In this document: in pieces, positions 1 through 9,750 of the stretch
Position numbering within the stretch: position 1 is the stretch's first letter
How the letters are laid out: each line of letters begins with the position of its first letter
Assembly: GCA_013054445.1 (NCBI GenBank)
Contig: JAAMPI010001353.1
Location: 1 to 15,626 of the forward strand
Reading direction: 5' to 3'
Length of the DNA stretch: 15,626 bases
From: Cudoniella acicularis
Taxonomy: Eukaryota > Ascomycota > Leotiomycetes > Helotiales > Helotiaceae
The notes under the pieces: generated by a model
Seen by the model: only the letters and a program-made list of their open reading frames with translations
Database searches by the model: none
Told to the model about the DNA's origin: nothing
Program-made: the position numbers and the translations under genes

Positions 1-345
1 AATAAAAATAATAAAATTATAAACTAAACTTTTATTAGTTCTATATATAAATAATTTATATAATATCCCTATATAAAAATTTAGCTACTTTAAATAAAAC
101 ACTATTTATAAATTATTTTATTAAAAAAAGTTTATTTTTAAGAAATCGTTTATATATAGAATTAATAAAAATTTAGTAAAGATTTTATTAAAGATTTTAA
201 TTTATATATAAATCAGGTATAAATTTTTTTTAAAAGTTTAAACGTTAATTTAAGGGTATTGGCGACCTCTAAAAAATTTTATAATTTTTATATTAAGTAA
301 TCTATATATAAATATCTTATGTTATAAATATCTAAATATCGCTAT
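1..345. repeat. AT-rich, RIP-like block (left edge)
   Basis: Almost entirely A and T, with many TATATA runs and very few CpG or CpA steps; every frame is broken by stops. This is what RIP, the C-to-T mutation of duplicated DNA in ascomycetes, leaves behind after long action, usually on transposable elements. No recognisable element remains. The RIP origin is inference from composition. Confidence 0.65.
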
Positions 346-370
346 TTTTGGTGTAAAGGGTGTCCCAGCT

Positions 371-381
371 GGGGGGGGGGG
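371..381. repeat. G11 homopolymer at a composition boundary
   Basis: Eleven consecutive G, directly after CCCAGCT, at the point where the AT-rich block changes to base-balanced sequence. It could mark the end of an inserted or preserved segment. Homopolymers of this length are also prone to length error. Confidence 0.6.
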
Positions 382-418
382 CACGGACTTAGTGAGTGTT
401 CTTTACGAGCGAATTCAG

Positions 419-892
419 TCAGCCAGAGGTTAGTAAGAGAGTATCGAACAACCGTGGACTCGCGGCTGTGGGTTCTAACAACGCCTGGAGACGCGCCAGC
501 ACGCTCGCCGGCAGCGGGACGCCAAGTACGATATTGCCAACCGGTCGCGGTACATTGTGCTTAGCAAAGTTTTCAAAGGTGAGGGGATCCGTGGATTGGG
601 TCCACCGGCATGCTGAGGAACGTGGAATGGTGGATAAGGACTGGCCTGCTGCTGGGTATCGATATAGGAGATCAAGTCGAAGCGAATTATTTAAAGGGAT
701 TACCTTAGCGGAGCGAAGTGCGCAGCTTTTACGGTGTGGACATGGTGTAGCGAGGTTAACGGTATAAATACTCGAGTATAGTACAGGATTTTTTAACGGT
801 ATAGGAGTAGTAAGCCGGGGCGATTCCTCCGATATCGACCGAAATCGCTTGATAAAAAAAAGCCGAAAATATCTAGTTCTTCCTGAAAACAC
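419..892 (-). pseudogene. Unidentified coding-like fragment in a base-balanced island
   Basis: A minus-strand frame of 157 codons lies in the roughly 700 bp island between two AT-rich blocks. Its C-terminal half (from about residue 75) looks protein-like, with balanced composition and motif-like pieces such as PLTFENFAKHNVPRPVGNIV and PASVLARLQALLEPTAASP. The N-terminal part is basic and irregular. A second minus-strand frame at 793-975 overlaps its upstream end in another phase, as if a longer frame had shifted. I do not recognise a family. The plus strand is also open over 396-767, so strand and coding status are uncertain. The simplest reading is a fragment of a transposon-borne or ancient gene; it could equally be non-coding. 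Confidence 0.22.
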
Positions 893-1060
893 TCGGAGAT
901 CTCATCACCTCTTGAAAGTTCAACAATTTGTCTAAATAGCTTTGAAATCGCTCGATTTGGTAAAATTTTGCCCACGAGGGGATCTAGCCTTGTGAGGTGT
1001 GGTGGGCGAGGGCACTTATTAGGGGGCAGGAGATAGTGTAGTGTGTGCCAAAATCTTACT

Positions 1061-1340
1061 ATGGTTTTATTTAAATAATAGATTAAATATTATATACTTA
1101 ACTGTATTTTATTAGTTTAAGCTAAGAACTCTAGTTAAAAGAAATATAAAAGTACTAATAACTATATATATAAAGCTAATTTTATTAACAATTATAAAAT
1201 AAATTATAATTTACTAGAATAGAGAAAAGTTGATACTAAGTCGCGACTAATATATTTAACACTTAATTATAATAGTCTCACTTGTGATTAAGGCATATAA
1301 ACACGATATGTGAATTTATTCATTATTCATTCCTTTTAAC
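1061..1340. repeat. AT-rich, RIP-like block (right of the island)
   Basis: Composition returns to strongly A+T with TATATA runs and frequent stops in all frames, resembling 1-345. It ends shortly before the 3' end of the oxidase gene. Probably the other side of the same degraded repeat, or a second one. Confidence 0.55.
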
Positions 1341-1455
1341 CAAGGTTGGTACGTGTCTTAATCCGAAGCTTTTGGTGTAAGTTTCGACCTGAATGAGGCC
1401 GAAGATAGTTGTACGAGAGTTACCCATACAAGTAGGAGCCAATACCCGGCCATTT

Positions 1456-3495
1456 TTATCCATTGTATGTCGTGTAGTTCGGAACTCTGCACAGAGGACC
1501 ATTTTGCGTTGGTAACCCAGTCACTGTCTTGACCTCCCAACCCTCGCTGCCAACTGTGGCCGGTGACCAAAACAAATCCCAAGGATCTCTCTGCTGCTTA
1601 ATCTTCAACAAACCAGCATACTTGTCTCCCCAGAAACTCTGTTGAAAGTTCGGCTCTTGAAGATCACACTCATTGACGTATGCACCTGACCCTGGCGTCG
1701 CTGCTCGGATCAGGTTCACATAAGTTTCAAGCCTGGTATGCGTGCTTGTGATTTGCTCAGGAGTGAGTCCTGTAATACTGACGTAATCGAATATGTCTGC
1801 ATGCATAATTGCTGTCCGGAACGCGGGGTTGACAGAGGTGTTTCCGGGATACCCTCCAATTGCTTCAGTGGGCTTCAAATGGATGCCGTGGAAAATATAG
1901 CCAGCTTCCACATTGGATTGAATGGCGCCCATGGTTGACAAAAATGTAGTAGTATTCTCCCAGTTCGCACGAGGAAACAAACGTGTGGCAAAGCGTTGCT
2001 CGCCAGGAGAGTCTCCCTCGCCTTGCTGTGCGGCGCCCCAGGCGGGAGAAACGATGGGTTCTGAGTTGTTCACTGCGATGCCAATCTTGTTGAGTGTATC
2101 GAAGAGTGGTTGCAAGAGTGCCTGAGCTTGTTGTGGGGTCAGGCCCGGTAGTTGAATTGTTGTAGTAAAACTGTAGGTGTTGTTGCCAAGTGGGGCGATA
2201 TAATTGTAGGTGGTTCCACCATTATCAACAATAGTTTTCCCGAAAAGGTAGAACTGGTACACACCATTCCAGAACCCTGTCAGGTTTTGGATATTGGCAG
2301 TATCACCAGGTTGACCAGGAAGGGGTGGTGCTGGTTTCGTGAGGTTTCCCCCTGAAAAGCCGATGACGGACTGAATTACTTCCACAGCAGGGTAAGCCTT
2401 GACGATCATAGATGTGACAATACCGTAGGAGCCTGTTTAAAATTAGCTTCATGAATGACGAAAATGTGTCTTGTGGTTTTGAGAACAGGGCTCTGGAAGG
2501 AAGGGCAACACTCACCAGGTCCACCCCCGCGCAATGCGTAGAACAAGTCTGTATTCTGGTACATATCCGCGGTAACGAATCTCCCATCGGCAGTGACAAC
2601 TTGAATTGAAAGAGGTTGATCTGCTCCCAAGCCATGATAGGAGGCCAAAATAGTGTGACCACCACCAGCCGTCCAACCACCATAGGCACCGACTGTGCTC
2701 CCACCCGGTACCACGACAGTCATGTTATTGATATCCATGTAATTGTACAATTCCCAAGCTTCAAGTCCGGATCCTACGCGAGCTGCTCTTCCACGATATT
2801 CGCCAGCGGTGAAGTCTGGCAAATATTCGAAGCTTTTCAGGTAATGGGTCCATACGCTGATAGAACCCGCACCCGCCGATCTACCAACAAAGTCATGACC
2901 GGTGTTCCTAAAAGAGAGAAATGTTAGTTCTGAATTTTGAAAGAAAAAGAATGGGTTAAACTCACTTGATGATTAGTCTTATTCCCTTGTTCCTCGCAAA
3001 ATTGACTGCAATCTGAATATGGCGAACTGTGGTTGCATTTACAACGTAGGTGGGAAAGCCGCCTTGCGTGCAACTGCTTCCCGTGGAATTTGCAGTTGGC
3101 AAGCAAGTGTTGCCCTCGGGCCAATCAGTAAGCACCGTAACTGGATCATTTATGTAGAAACGAGTAGAGCTGGCGTTTTGCAATAAGTAATTGCACTGGT
3201 TTGTATTTTGCAGTGGTCCAGGATAGCAAACAATTGCAGGCGGCGCAGGTTTCAGCAAAGCTCCGTTGAGTGAACTATTCAACTTCGACCATTCATCATC
3301 AAGAGGCCAACCAACATTTCCCGGTCCGGTTTTGCAAGTGGAATTCGCAAAAGTTGGTGTGGTTTTGTCCCCAAAAGCAATGGCGGAGAAACTACCAACA
3401 TCTGAATCTTGGAGTTGGGTAGACTCAAATGGGAAGTTGACACAGGATGCTCCCGTAATAAGTGCAAAAAGCGTTGGAAAGTTGGTGGAACGCAT
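1456..3495 (-). CDS. Secreted BBE-like FAD-linked oxidoreductase
   Basis: Three exons (3495-2966, 2907-2516, 2432-1456) join in frame to 632 residues. Introns are 58 and 83 bp, both GTGAGT...AG with CTAAC or CTAAT branch motifs. The hydrophobic N-terminus (MRSTNFPTLFALITGASC) looks like a secretion signal, and there are many N-glycosylation sequons. The FAD-binding fold (PF01565) follows: NTGHDFVGRS at 178-187, where His181 matches the histidine that covalently carries FAD in this family, then WTAGGGH near 255-261 and RGGGPGSYGIVTS near 303-315, running across intron 2. The C-terminus carries the BBE motif (PF08031), with DLFWSPATVGSEGWEV and LCRV. The second, cysteinyl FAD link of bicovalent members seems absent, since PGGSTVG stands where CPTVG is usual. 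Such enzymes oxidise sugars, alcohols or secondary-metabolite intermediates with O2; the substrate here cannot be told. Start ATG has A at -3. Complete and apparently functional. Confidence 0.93.
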
Positions 3496-3900
3496 TGTTG
3501 CTGGGAGAGGTTGGCGAGGTTTTTCCGGAAGTCAGATTAGAAGCGAATTGACTTTGGTTTGCTTCCTGCTAGAAAAGCAATACAACTTTCGAGGAATTTC
3601 ATTTCTTCTAAAGGGTCTGGTAAAGTATGTATGCTTGAGTACGGCGAAGTCGGTTCGGCGCAAATCAGGCGATGATGGTTGCAGGGACTTGAAGTGCCGT
3701 CTCACTGCAGTTGCAGCTGCATGACGGAAGACCCGAAGAATATATTGACAGTGAAACGGATAAACACTATGCCACTTCGATTATCCACATGACTACCAGC
3801 GAATCAGTTCCAATATTTAAATGGCGCAAGAAGCCAGAACTGGATTGTCGATTCTTGAGCAAACCCGAGGAGAGAGAAGGGTTGCATTGAGTCCTGCACC
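3496..3900 (-). promoter_or_regulatory. Upstream region of the BBE-like oxidase
   Basis: No gene seen. Read on the minus strand, a TATA-like ATTTAAATATT lies at about 3812-3823, some 320 bp before the start codon. That is far for a core promoter unless the 5' UTR is long or contains an intron. A TGCAGTTGCAGCTGCA palindrome-like stretch sits around 3707-3722. Neither is diagnostic. Confidence 0.25.
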
Positions 3901-5429
3901 CAGGTACACGGTTGCCAATAACGCTCATGCTTCAGCGCATCACCGCCTACATTAGGAACCTCGCCTAATCAGCTCAAGAAACACCGAGTACCTTCTGCAG
4001 GTCGGGTTCATCCCCGCATTAGTACGGGCCGATGGAGGAAGGATTTAATTGTTGGCCAACAGTTTAAGTGCTTATTCGAATGATTATTTACGAACAACAA
4101 ATTGTCACACGTTGTGCATTTTTACCAAACTATCGACACACTTTGAAAAAACAGCCTGTAGAATAATAACCTGTTGGAATGAAAATTTGGTTTAGGCTAC
4201 ACAAGATAGACCCGGAGGCCTCCATCTGTAAATCTCCGCCTATGATGACCGAAATTTGATTAAATTTGATGTAAGCGTTGAGTAATTACAGTTGACACCA
4301 ACTGTTAAAACGAAATTGTTTCCGAGGTCCTCGCTACCAATGTGCAACTGGACTTCTATACTAATGCAATATGTTTTCCTTTTAACAGAGTAAGCCGCGC
4401 AGGCTTCCCAATAGTGGTGTATCCGCGACAAGTCAGTAGAACTACCACAGCCTGATGAATAAGCTGAAGTAATACTTCCGCAACCGTATTTTGCTCTCTA
4501 AGTTCATCATCCTGTTACATAAACCTGCGCTAAAGTCGTTTGCTGAAAAATAGGGGGGTAAGCGATGGAACACGAATCAATATTCAAATCCCCCACCTCC
4601 GTCATAGCGCCATCCTTTTCTAAAAGCCACGAGAGAACGTGGCTTGCATACTTTCAAAGCCACGAAGAAAAATCCAATCAACTGATGGCCAGAGCTAACG
4701 AATCAAGATAAGGACACGGAATGGGTGTCCGTCCCATCCGGCCGTACCCCTGGTCTTTTCAGCACGCTAGCCACTCAAAGAGTGGGCTGAACTTTACTCG
4801 AACATCGCCGTTACATCGAACCTCACTTTCACGAGAAAAGTTGCCCATCACACAAAGCAAGATATGGGGTGTGCTGAACTCTATGCGCGCGTGTCCAAAT
4901 AAAGCTTGTTTGAACCATGTTCAGCCTCCCCATCAATAAATTGGCGTAGCTGGAGCGAAGGATACGAAGAACCGAGCGCAAAGCTTACGCCTGGGCTTGA
5001 AAATCCTAGGGGAGAACATCTGGAGTACCTGTATTCAAGTACAAGATTCAGAAATTCCATTGAGACCATTTACTAATGACTAATTTTGAAGAGAAACTTG
5101 GTTGTGTGCGAAACGTCCCGAGTCAAGACTTCTGGAATGTACATGTCAAACTCGAGAAGAGACACTAAATTTCTGTTTTAAGACAGGGCAATTTACCAAG
5201 GAACCTCTTTGATGTTTTTAGGAGACCCGCTGGACGAGGAATGAGACCCTTCGAAAGGCGTCAAAAGGGGCAAAAGCGTTGCCGAAAGACATTATCTCCA
5301 TGATGGCCCTTGCTGAAAGTCAGCCCTACAGATAGAGCACCCGACAAAGGAGCGGCTGGATATTTCGCACATCCGGAGCATGCATCATCTACTGAATATG
5401 GAGAAAACAAGCGACCATGACAGTATCCT
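3901..5429. other. Gene-free stretch between the oxidase and HNH genes, part 1
   Basis: Base composition is close to that of the genes, but no frame is long, none matches a family I know, and none can be extended by plausible introns. Open frames at 4240-4431 (-), 4721-4939 (+) and 4881-5069 (-) look like chance. The only structure I see is the CACG hairpin repeat near 4624-4664. It may hold old, unrecognisable repeat remains. Confidence 0.5.
4624..4664. repeat. Inverted pair plus third copy of AAGCCACG
   Basis: AAGCCACG at 4624-4631 and its exact reverse complement CGTGGCTT at 4638-4645 are separated by six bases and can form a hairpin. A third direct copy of AAGCCACG lies at 4657-4664. Three 8-base copies in 41 bp is more than expected by chance. 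It could be a regulatory-factor array, but no adjacent gene depends on it. Confidence 0.45.
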
Positions 5430-6480
5430 CTATTTTCGCTTGATCACATTTTTATACTTGCTCGTGGCATTTTTACTACAAATTTCGGGGTAACAGAAGA
5501 AAAGAACCAAACATCGTGAGTTTAATTTGCGAGGAGCATTGTCGTTAGCATTTTGCGTACGAAGCACATTGAAGTGTTTAGCTTTCCATAATACACGATT
5601 TAACCCCCCAAACTTCACCCCTGTAAAGGAGTGCAACCCCAAGCCTGATGCAGTGGCACAGCTGGAAGCCCTGCATCTCCCCTTGTTCTTTCCAGAACCA
5701 AGGGCCAAGGATCAGCCGGATAAGACCGCCCGGTACTTTCTACCTGGGTCGTGTCCCTGGAAAGCCATGTGGCCAAGTGAACGTTTGGGCGCCACTATCA
5801 ACCCTTTTCTTAGTTCTCTGTCGACAGAGCCAAACATGCTGCAAACTTGTAAAACCGCGGCGGAATAATACAATAACGTCTCGAGGAATTTTGAAGCAGT
5901 GTGCAATTTTATTTCTAGTTTAAAGTTCGATTTCGAAAAGTAGGACAAGTCTAGGATACTTGGAAGTGTTGTAGGGGGACTCACAAAATCCGAGGTAGCC
6001 GCGACATTATTATTAAGTGCGGGGAGAATTGGAATACGACTCTTTCCTTTTCTATCACACAAAATTGTGACACGTTCACATGACACCTCCTCCATCTGGG
6101 TGTCATCTCCATGGAGTTTTATTGCATCAAAGCGGGCGAGCTGAAGAATCGGTGAGGGGTCGAGGAGGCGAAGTTGAAGTTGCTCAAATGAAAGGCTTGA
6201 TTTGCGCCTCACTGCAATCCCAAAACCTCGCCGCAATTCTAGAACCCCCAACCTCCTCCGACTTTGCCGCACCAGCAAATTCTTATCTCAGGCTTCCGAA
6301 ACGTCCCCATGGAACGGCTGTTGGTCATTTGACATTAGTGTCGGCAATATATCAGGGGTGGTCGATCTTATTCCAAGCATGTTTCTCCGGGCTGACATCC
6401 AATGACAAGCCAGGAAACAAATCGTTTTCGTCCCACAATAAGAGAATGCATAACCAAAGACCAGACTTTTCTAATTAGTC
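5430..6480. other. Stretch with several overlapping open frames, none recognised
   Basis: The longest frame is minus 6278-5712 (188 codons), opposed by plus frames at 5527-5868, 5648-5923, 6080-6478 and 6202-6405. The minus frame has one plausible stretch (about residues 27-75, including FEQLQLRLLDPSPILQLARF) but no known motif, no obvious start context and no partner exon. Coding on one strand would normally leave the other with more stops, so the openness on both strands argues for chance or for a decayed gene. I do not call a gene. Confidence 0.3.
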
Positions 6481-7929
6481 TCAAAGTCTCACGCTGAAGA
6501 TGTGTGTGCAAGTTTTCGTGACCGATTGGTTGGAACGAAAATCAACAATTGTTCAACTCGGGAGTCGCGAGCTTCTATTTACTAAACGGATTATTCTATC
6601 TTAAATATAGCCATTTGAAAACTCATGGCTGCACAGGATAGTTGCACATTTTCTCACTTCATAATTGTGCAATTTATATTGATGTTTATGAGGATTATTT
6701 TCAATCGTTATATGGCCGTCCTTTTCCAGAAATTATGCCCAGCACTTCAAATTAAACAAAATTAAGTATTTATTGCATCAGATGGACAAAAGTGCAAATA
6801 CATAGTGTCATAAAAATTCGCCTTCAAATTAAACTTAAATAAAAAACTCGATTACGTGCCTCTGTTAAATACAATTCGATTACACCAGTTTTTTTTTTTT
6901 TTAGATCGACTAGCTTGCACTGTTCTTTTTCTTTTTTTTTTGCTGTATAAAAGAACCCTTAACAATTATCTTCCTGCAATTGAAGCGACTCATATAATTA
7001 AGCAAAAAGCGAAGAGTAAGGGATTGCGAGCCCCGGGAATTGGCATCTTGCCCCTGAAGGGTGAGAGGAGGCGAGTCACCTGATTGATCACCACATTACC
7101 AAAGTCGCGGGCAGCCTTCCAGTAGTTAACCATAACTTATTTCACCTTCAGAGAAGGGATTGAAACTAAAAATTATGATGGCGACTTCTTGAATAGTTGT
7201 AAGTGACTTGCTTTCGTTGTGTTGAGTCTTTTAAGTTGTTCTGCCTGCTTCTCAGTGAGCGTTCGCTAATTTATAGGGATCTGAGTGCTGTAATCTAGTG
7301 ACAATCACCTCTAAGTCAGCGCACACCCCCTATATTCTATCACACAGCCCCGAGAAGAAAGCAGGCAACACTATTATTTCTGATCGCAGCAGTGAAAACA
7401 TACATTGGAGACCGTGTAATTAACGTATAGGAGCTTAAAAGATGTTGAATTGCGCTCGAGAAAGACTTCTTCTGTCATTTATTCTCAATTAGTTGTCATG
7501 GGCGTAAGAAGGTATTGCGACAGGCTGCAAGATAGCAATGCTCCACTCCGTACAGTTGTTGGAATACAGTGGCTTGTGCGCTGTAAATTAGGAGCCAAGT
7601 CCCTGAACCACTGTGGCTATCGTATTTTTGGGCACATTTTTCCAAACATGATTTTTTATCTGGTTCCTTAACTAAAAATACGACCTACACACAATTAACC
7701 GCTAGAAAATAATTTTTAAATAGCAAATAATAAAACGCAGCCGGAACGGTTCATGACTAAACGCTACCGTGGCTATTCCCAATGAAGCGTTAATATCCCT
7801 TGGCTGCACTAATTAAGACACCAAATCTTCCTGTTGTCTTCTCCACGGTATTGCGCGCTTCCATACTGATAGTTCGCGTTACATCCCCTCTCTTATGCTA
7901 CATTTGAGGGGCGCAACCCAACGCCCGCG
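6481..7929. other. Gene-free, fairly AT-rich stretch upstream of the HNH gene
   Basis: Contains T-tracts and an orphan TATA-like box (6889-6953), and a 73-codon plus frame at 7450-7671 with no family resemblance. The last 100 bases before the HNH start are pyrimidine-rich (for example CATCCCCTCTCTTATGC near 7881-7897), a common feature of fungal 5' untranslated leaders. No TATA box is obvious within 200 bp of that start. Confidence 0.45.
6889..6953 (+). promoter_or_regulatory. T14 and T10 tracts followed by TATAAAAG: orphan promoter-like site
   Basis: T14 at 6889-6902 and T10 at 6932-6941 precede TATAAAAG at 6946-6953 on the plus strand. A poly(dT) tract next to a TATA box is typical of fungal core promoters. 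No supported gene lies within 900 bp downstream, so it may be a fortuitous match, a decayed gene's promoter or the promoter of a non-coding transcript. Confidence 0.25.
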
Positions 7930-8918
7930 ATGCCAATAAACCGCGCCGCATGGCGCAACGTCCAATTTTATGACGCGTCCACCGGAACAGCCCTGGGGGG
8001 CTTTTACCAAAAGGGCTCTCTGACCGAAGCAACTCTGATTTGGATCCTCGGCAGTGTGGTTCTTATTTTGGACGATCAATGGACTGTTAAACACAGAGAG
8101 TCTGGTCGGACTATTACGCCATCGAGCAACCTGATTGTGCCTGGAGATTATGATATCTATAACGCAGGTAGGCCTTTTCCTAATGTAGTATCAATAGTGT
8201 TCCTTTAGCTTATTTATCTAGAACCTATTCAATTGAGTAATGAAGCGTGGTTTACTCGATTAATCAGTCACGCTGCTTCGGGTCAAGAAGATGCATTCCG
8301 CGATGGGATTCGTGCGAGAGACGGGAAATGTGTTATATCTGGGGAGGTTAATGAAGGGGTCGAGTGGGGCGTCTGGGCTGGTTTCCAGGCAGCACATGCG
8401 TTCCCCCTGGAGCATGAAAGCCTATGGATTCAATACAATTATGGGCGCTGGATTACGAACATGGGCGATGTGGTGGGAAGTTCCAAAATAAACTCCATTC
8501 AAAATGGATTACTTATGTCAGAGAATTTGCATACTCGGTTTGACCAGTACCTATTCTCTGTCAACCCGGATGTAAGCATCTTGGAACCAGAACTTGTCTA
8601 GGCAATACTAACATAGCAAAGGACGGTTATAAAATTATTACCTTCATGCCTAACAACTGGGGAATAGATGGAAGAATCCTTGACCCCATCTGTCGCGATC
8701 CAGGAAATCCTGATCGTATATCAGATGAGGTGCTGCGATGGCATTTTCGACAATGTGTACTTGCTAATATGCGAGGCGTAGGGGAGCCTGTCTTTGAGAC
8801 AGATTTTCCCAGTGGTACAGATATGATGGCAACACTACGCGCTGAGCCATATAGCAAAGAGAGATTCGAGATGGAGATCGCATCGAGGCTAAGACGAACA
8901 GCCAGGAAAGGGAGTTAA
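7930..8918 (+). CDS. HNH_2-family nuclease-domain protein
   Basis: Three exons (7930-8167, 8222-8571, 8622-8918) close in frame to 294 residues. The order matches the fungal HNH_2 (PF13391) family: an N-terminal region (NVQFYDASTGTALGGFYQ; PGDYDIYN), then RDGIRARDGKCVISG at 106-120, AGFQAAHAFPLEHESLW at 132-148, KINSIQNGLL at 168-177 and LHTRFDQYLFSVNPD at 182-196, then a conserved tail with RWHFRQCVLANMRGVGEP and a PYSKERFEMEIASRLR end. His138, Asn174 and His183 fit the metal-binding and catalytic HNH positions. Intron 1 (54 bp) joins phase 1 as GCAG|GTAGGC...TAG|AACC. Intron 2 (50 bp) has a perfect TACTAAC but must use a CAAAG acceptor to keep frame. The biological role of these often multicopy fungal proteins is not established; nuclease activity is inferred from the domain. 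Complete. Confidence 0.9.
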
Positions 8919-9750
8919 GATTTCAGCTACTTGTTTGCTGCCTCTTCAATTGTGCTAATTCTAAAATCTTCTAGGGTCGAGCTCATTGAATGACGAGTTT
9001 TCAAACTGACATGGCTCGGGATTGCGATTCTAGCAACTCATTTCTTCTTTATTCGTTCAAGGATGCCTACGAATGTCTTTCTATGTAGTTGAAAAGCTTC
9101 TAGAGCCTCAAGGTCAAATACCAGTTATACCGATGCATTTATCCTAGTCATGTGGCTTCTTCTATATTGTCTATCCAGTTTTTAATAATCTGGAGTCTGT
9201 ATCCTTGTCTCAAAAGGCATGGAGAAGAAAGATTAAAGTCGAGCACGATAAACTGCTCTTTATAAACACAAATAAAACACAAAGGTAAAGTCTAGGTCGT
9301 ATAGATGCTAGTCTTAGCAGATTATTCTTAGTACGGAGAGACTATCTCGGCACGTGCCAACTAGGGACAATTGTGAAGGCTATCAGGGTTCGCGAGTATT
9401 AGAGCAGCGCGAAATTTTAGCAAGTCGACTATAGAAAACTACGACTAAAGTTACTAAAAACAGCAGCTAAAGTGCCGCCTGCTTATCCAAAAGAGTAATA
9501 TACTAAAGGGCAAGTAGTGGTTGTGCCTCTCAATTTCTGCCCTGCTGTACCGCCACTCGCTAATTCACCGGAGCTTGAACAGGGGAGACAGAGCAAATCA
9601 AATGAGGATATAAATTTTTTCAAAGATACCTTTTCTCCTGTTATTTCAACATTCTTTGTTATTCTATGCTCTAGAAGCCAAAACTTCTACACAGAAATAT
9701 TGCATGCCTGCAACAACGCAACGCAGTCGTCTTTACTCGTCAAGCTATCA
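8919..9750. other. Intergenic stretch between HNH and deoxyribosyltransferase-like genes
   Basis: Holds the 3' flanks of two converging genes. No frame resembles a protein. The plus frame at 9517-9816 overlaps the 3' end of the next gene antisense and reads as low-complexity chance sequence. I see no RNA gene or repeat here. Confidence 0.5.

Noticed and set aside
1738..2355. Plus-strand open frames (1738-1938, 1922-2125, 2152-2355)
   Set aside because: They lie antisense inside the third exon of the BBE-like oxidase, whose minus frame carries clear family motifs.
3266..3724. 152-codon plus frame
   Set aside because: Its first half is the antisense shadow of oxidase exon 1 and the rest runs through its promoter; no motif.
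4000..4020. Possible tRNA T-arm (CGGGTTCATCCCCG)
   Set aside because: The loop has the wrong length and no A-box, acceptor stem or anticodon arm can be placed upstream.
8209..8221. Earlier acceptor (TTTAG at 8204-8208) for HNH intron 1
   Set aside because: It shifts the frame and loses the EPIQLSNEAWFTRL stretch that continues the family match.
7930..8918. Homing endonuclease within an intron
   Set aside because: The HNH gene has its own spliceosomal introns and is not embedded in a group I or II intron or another gene.
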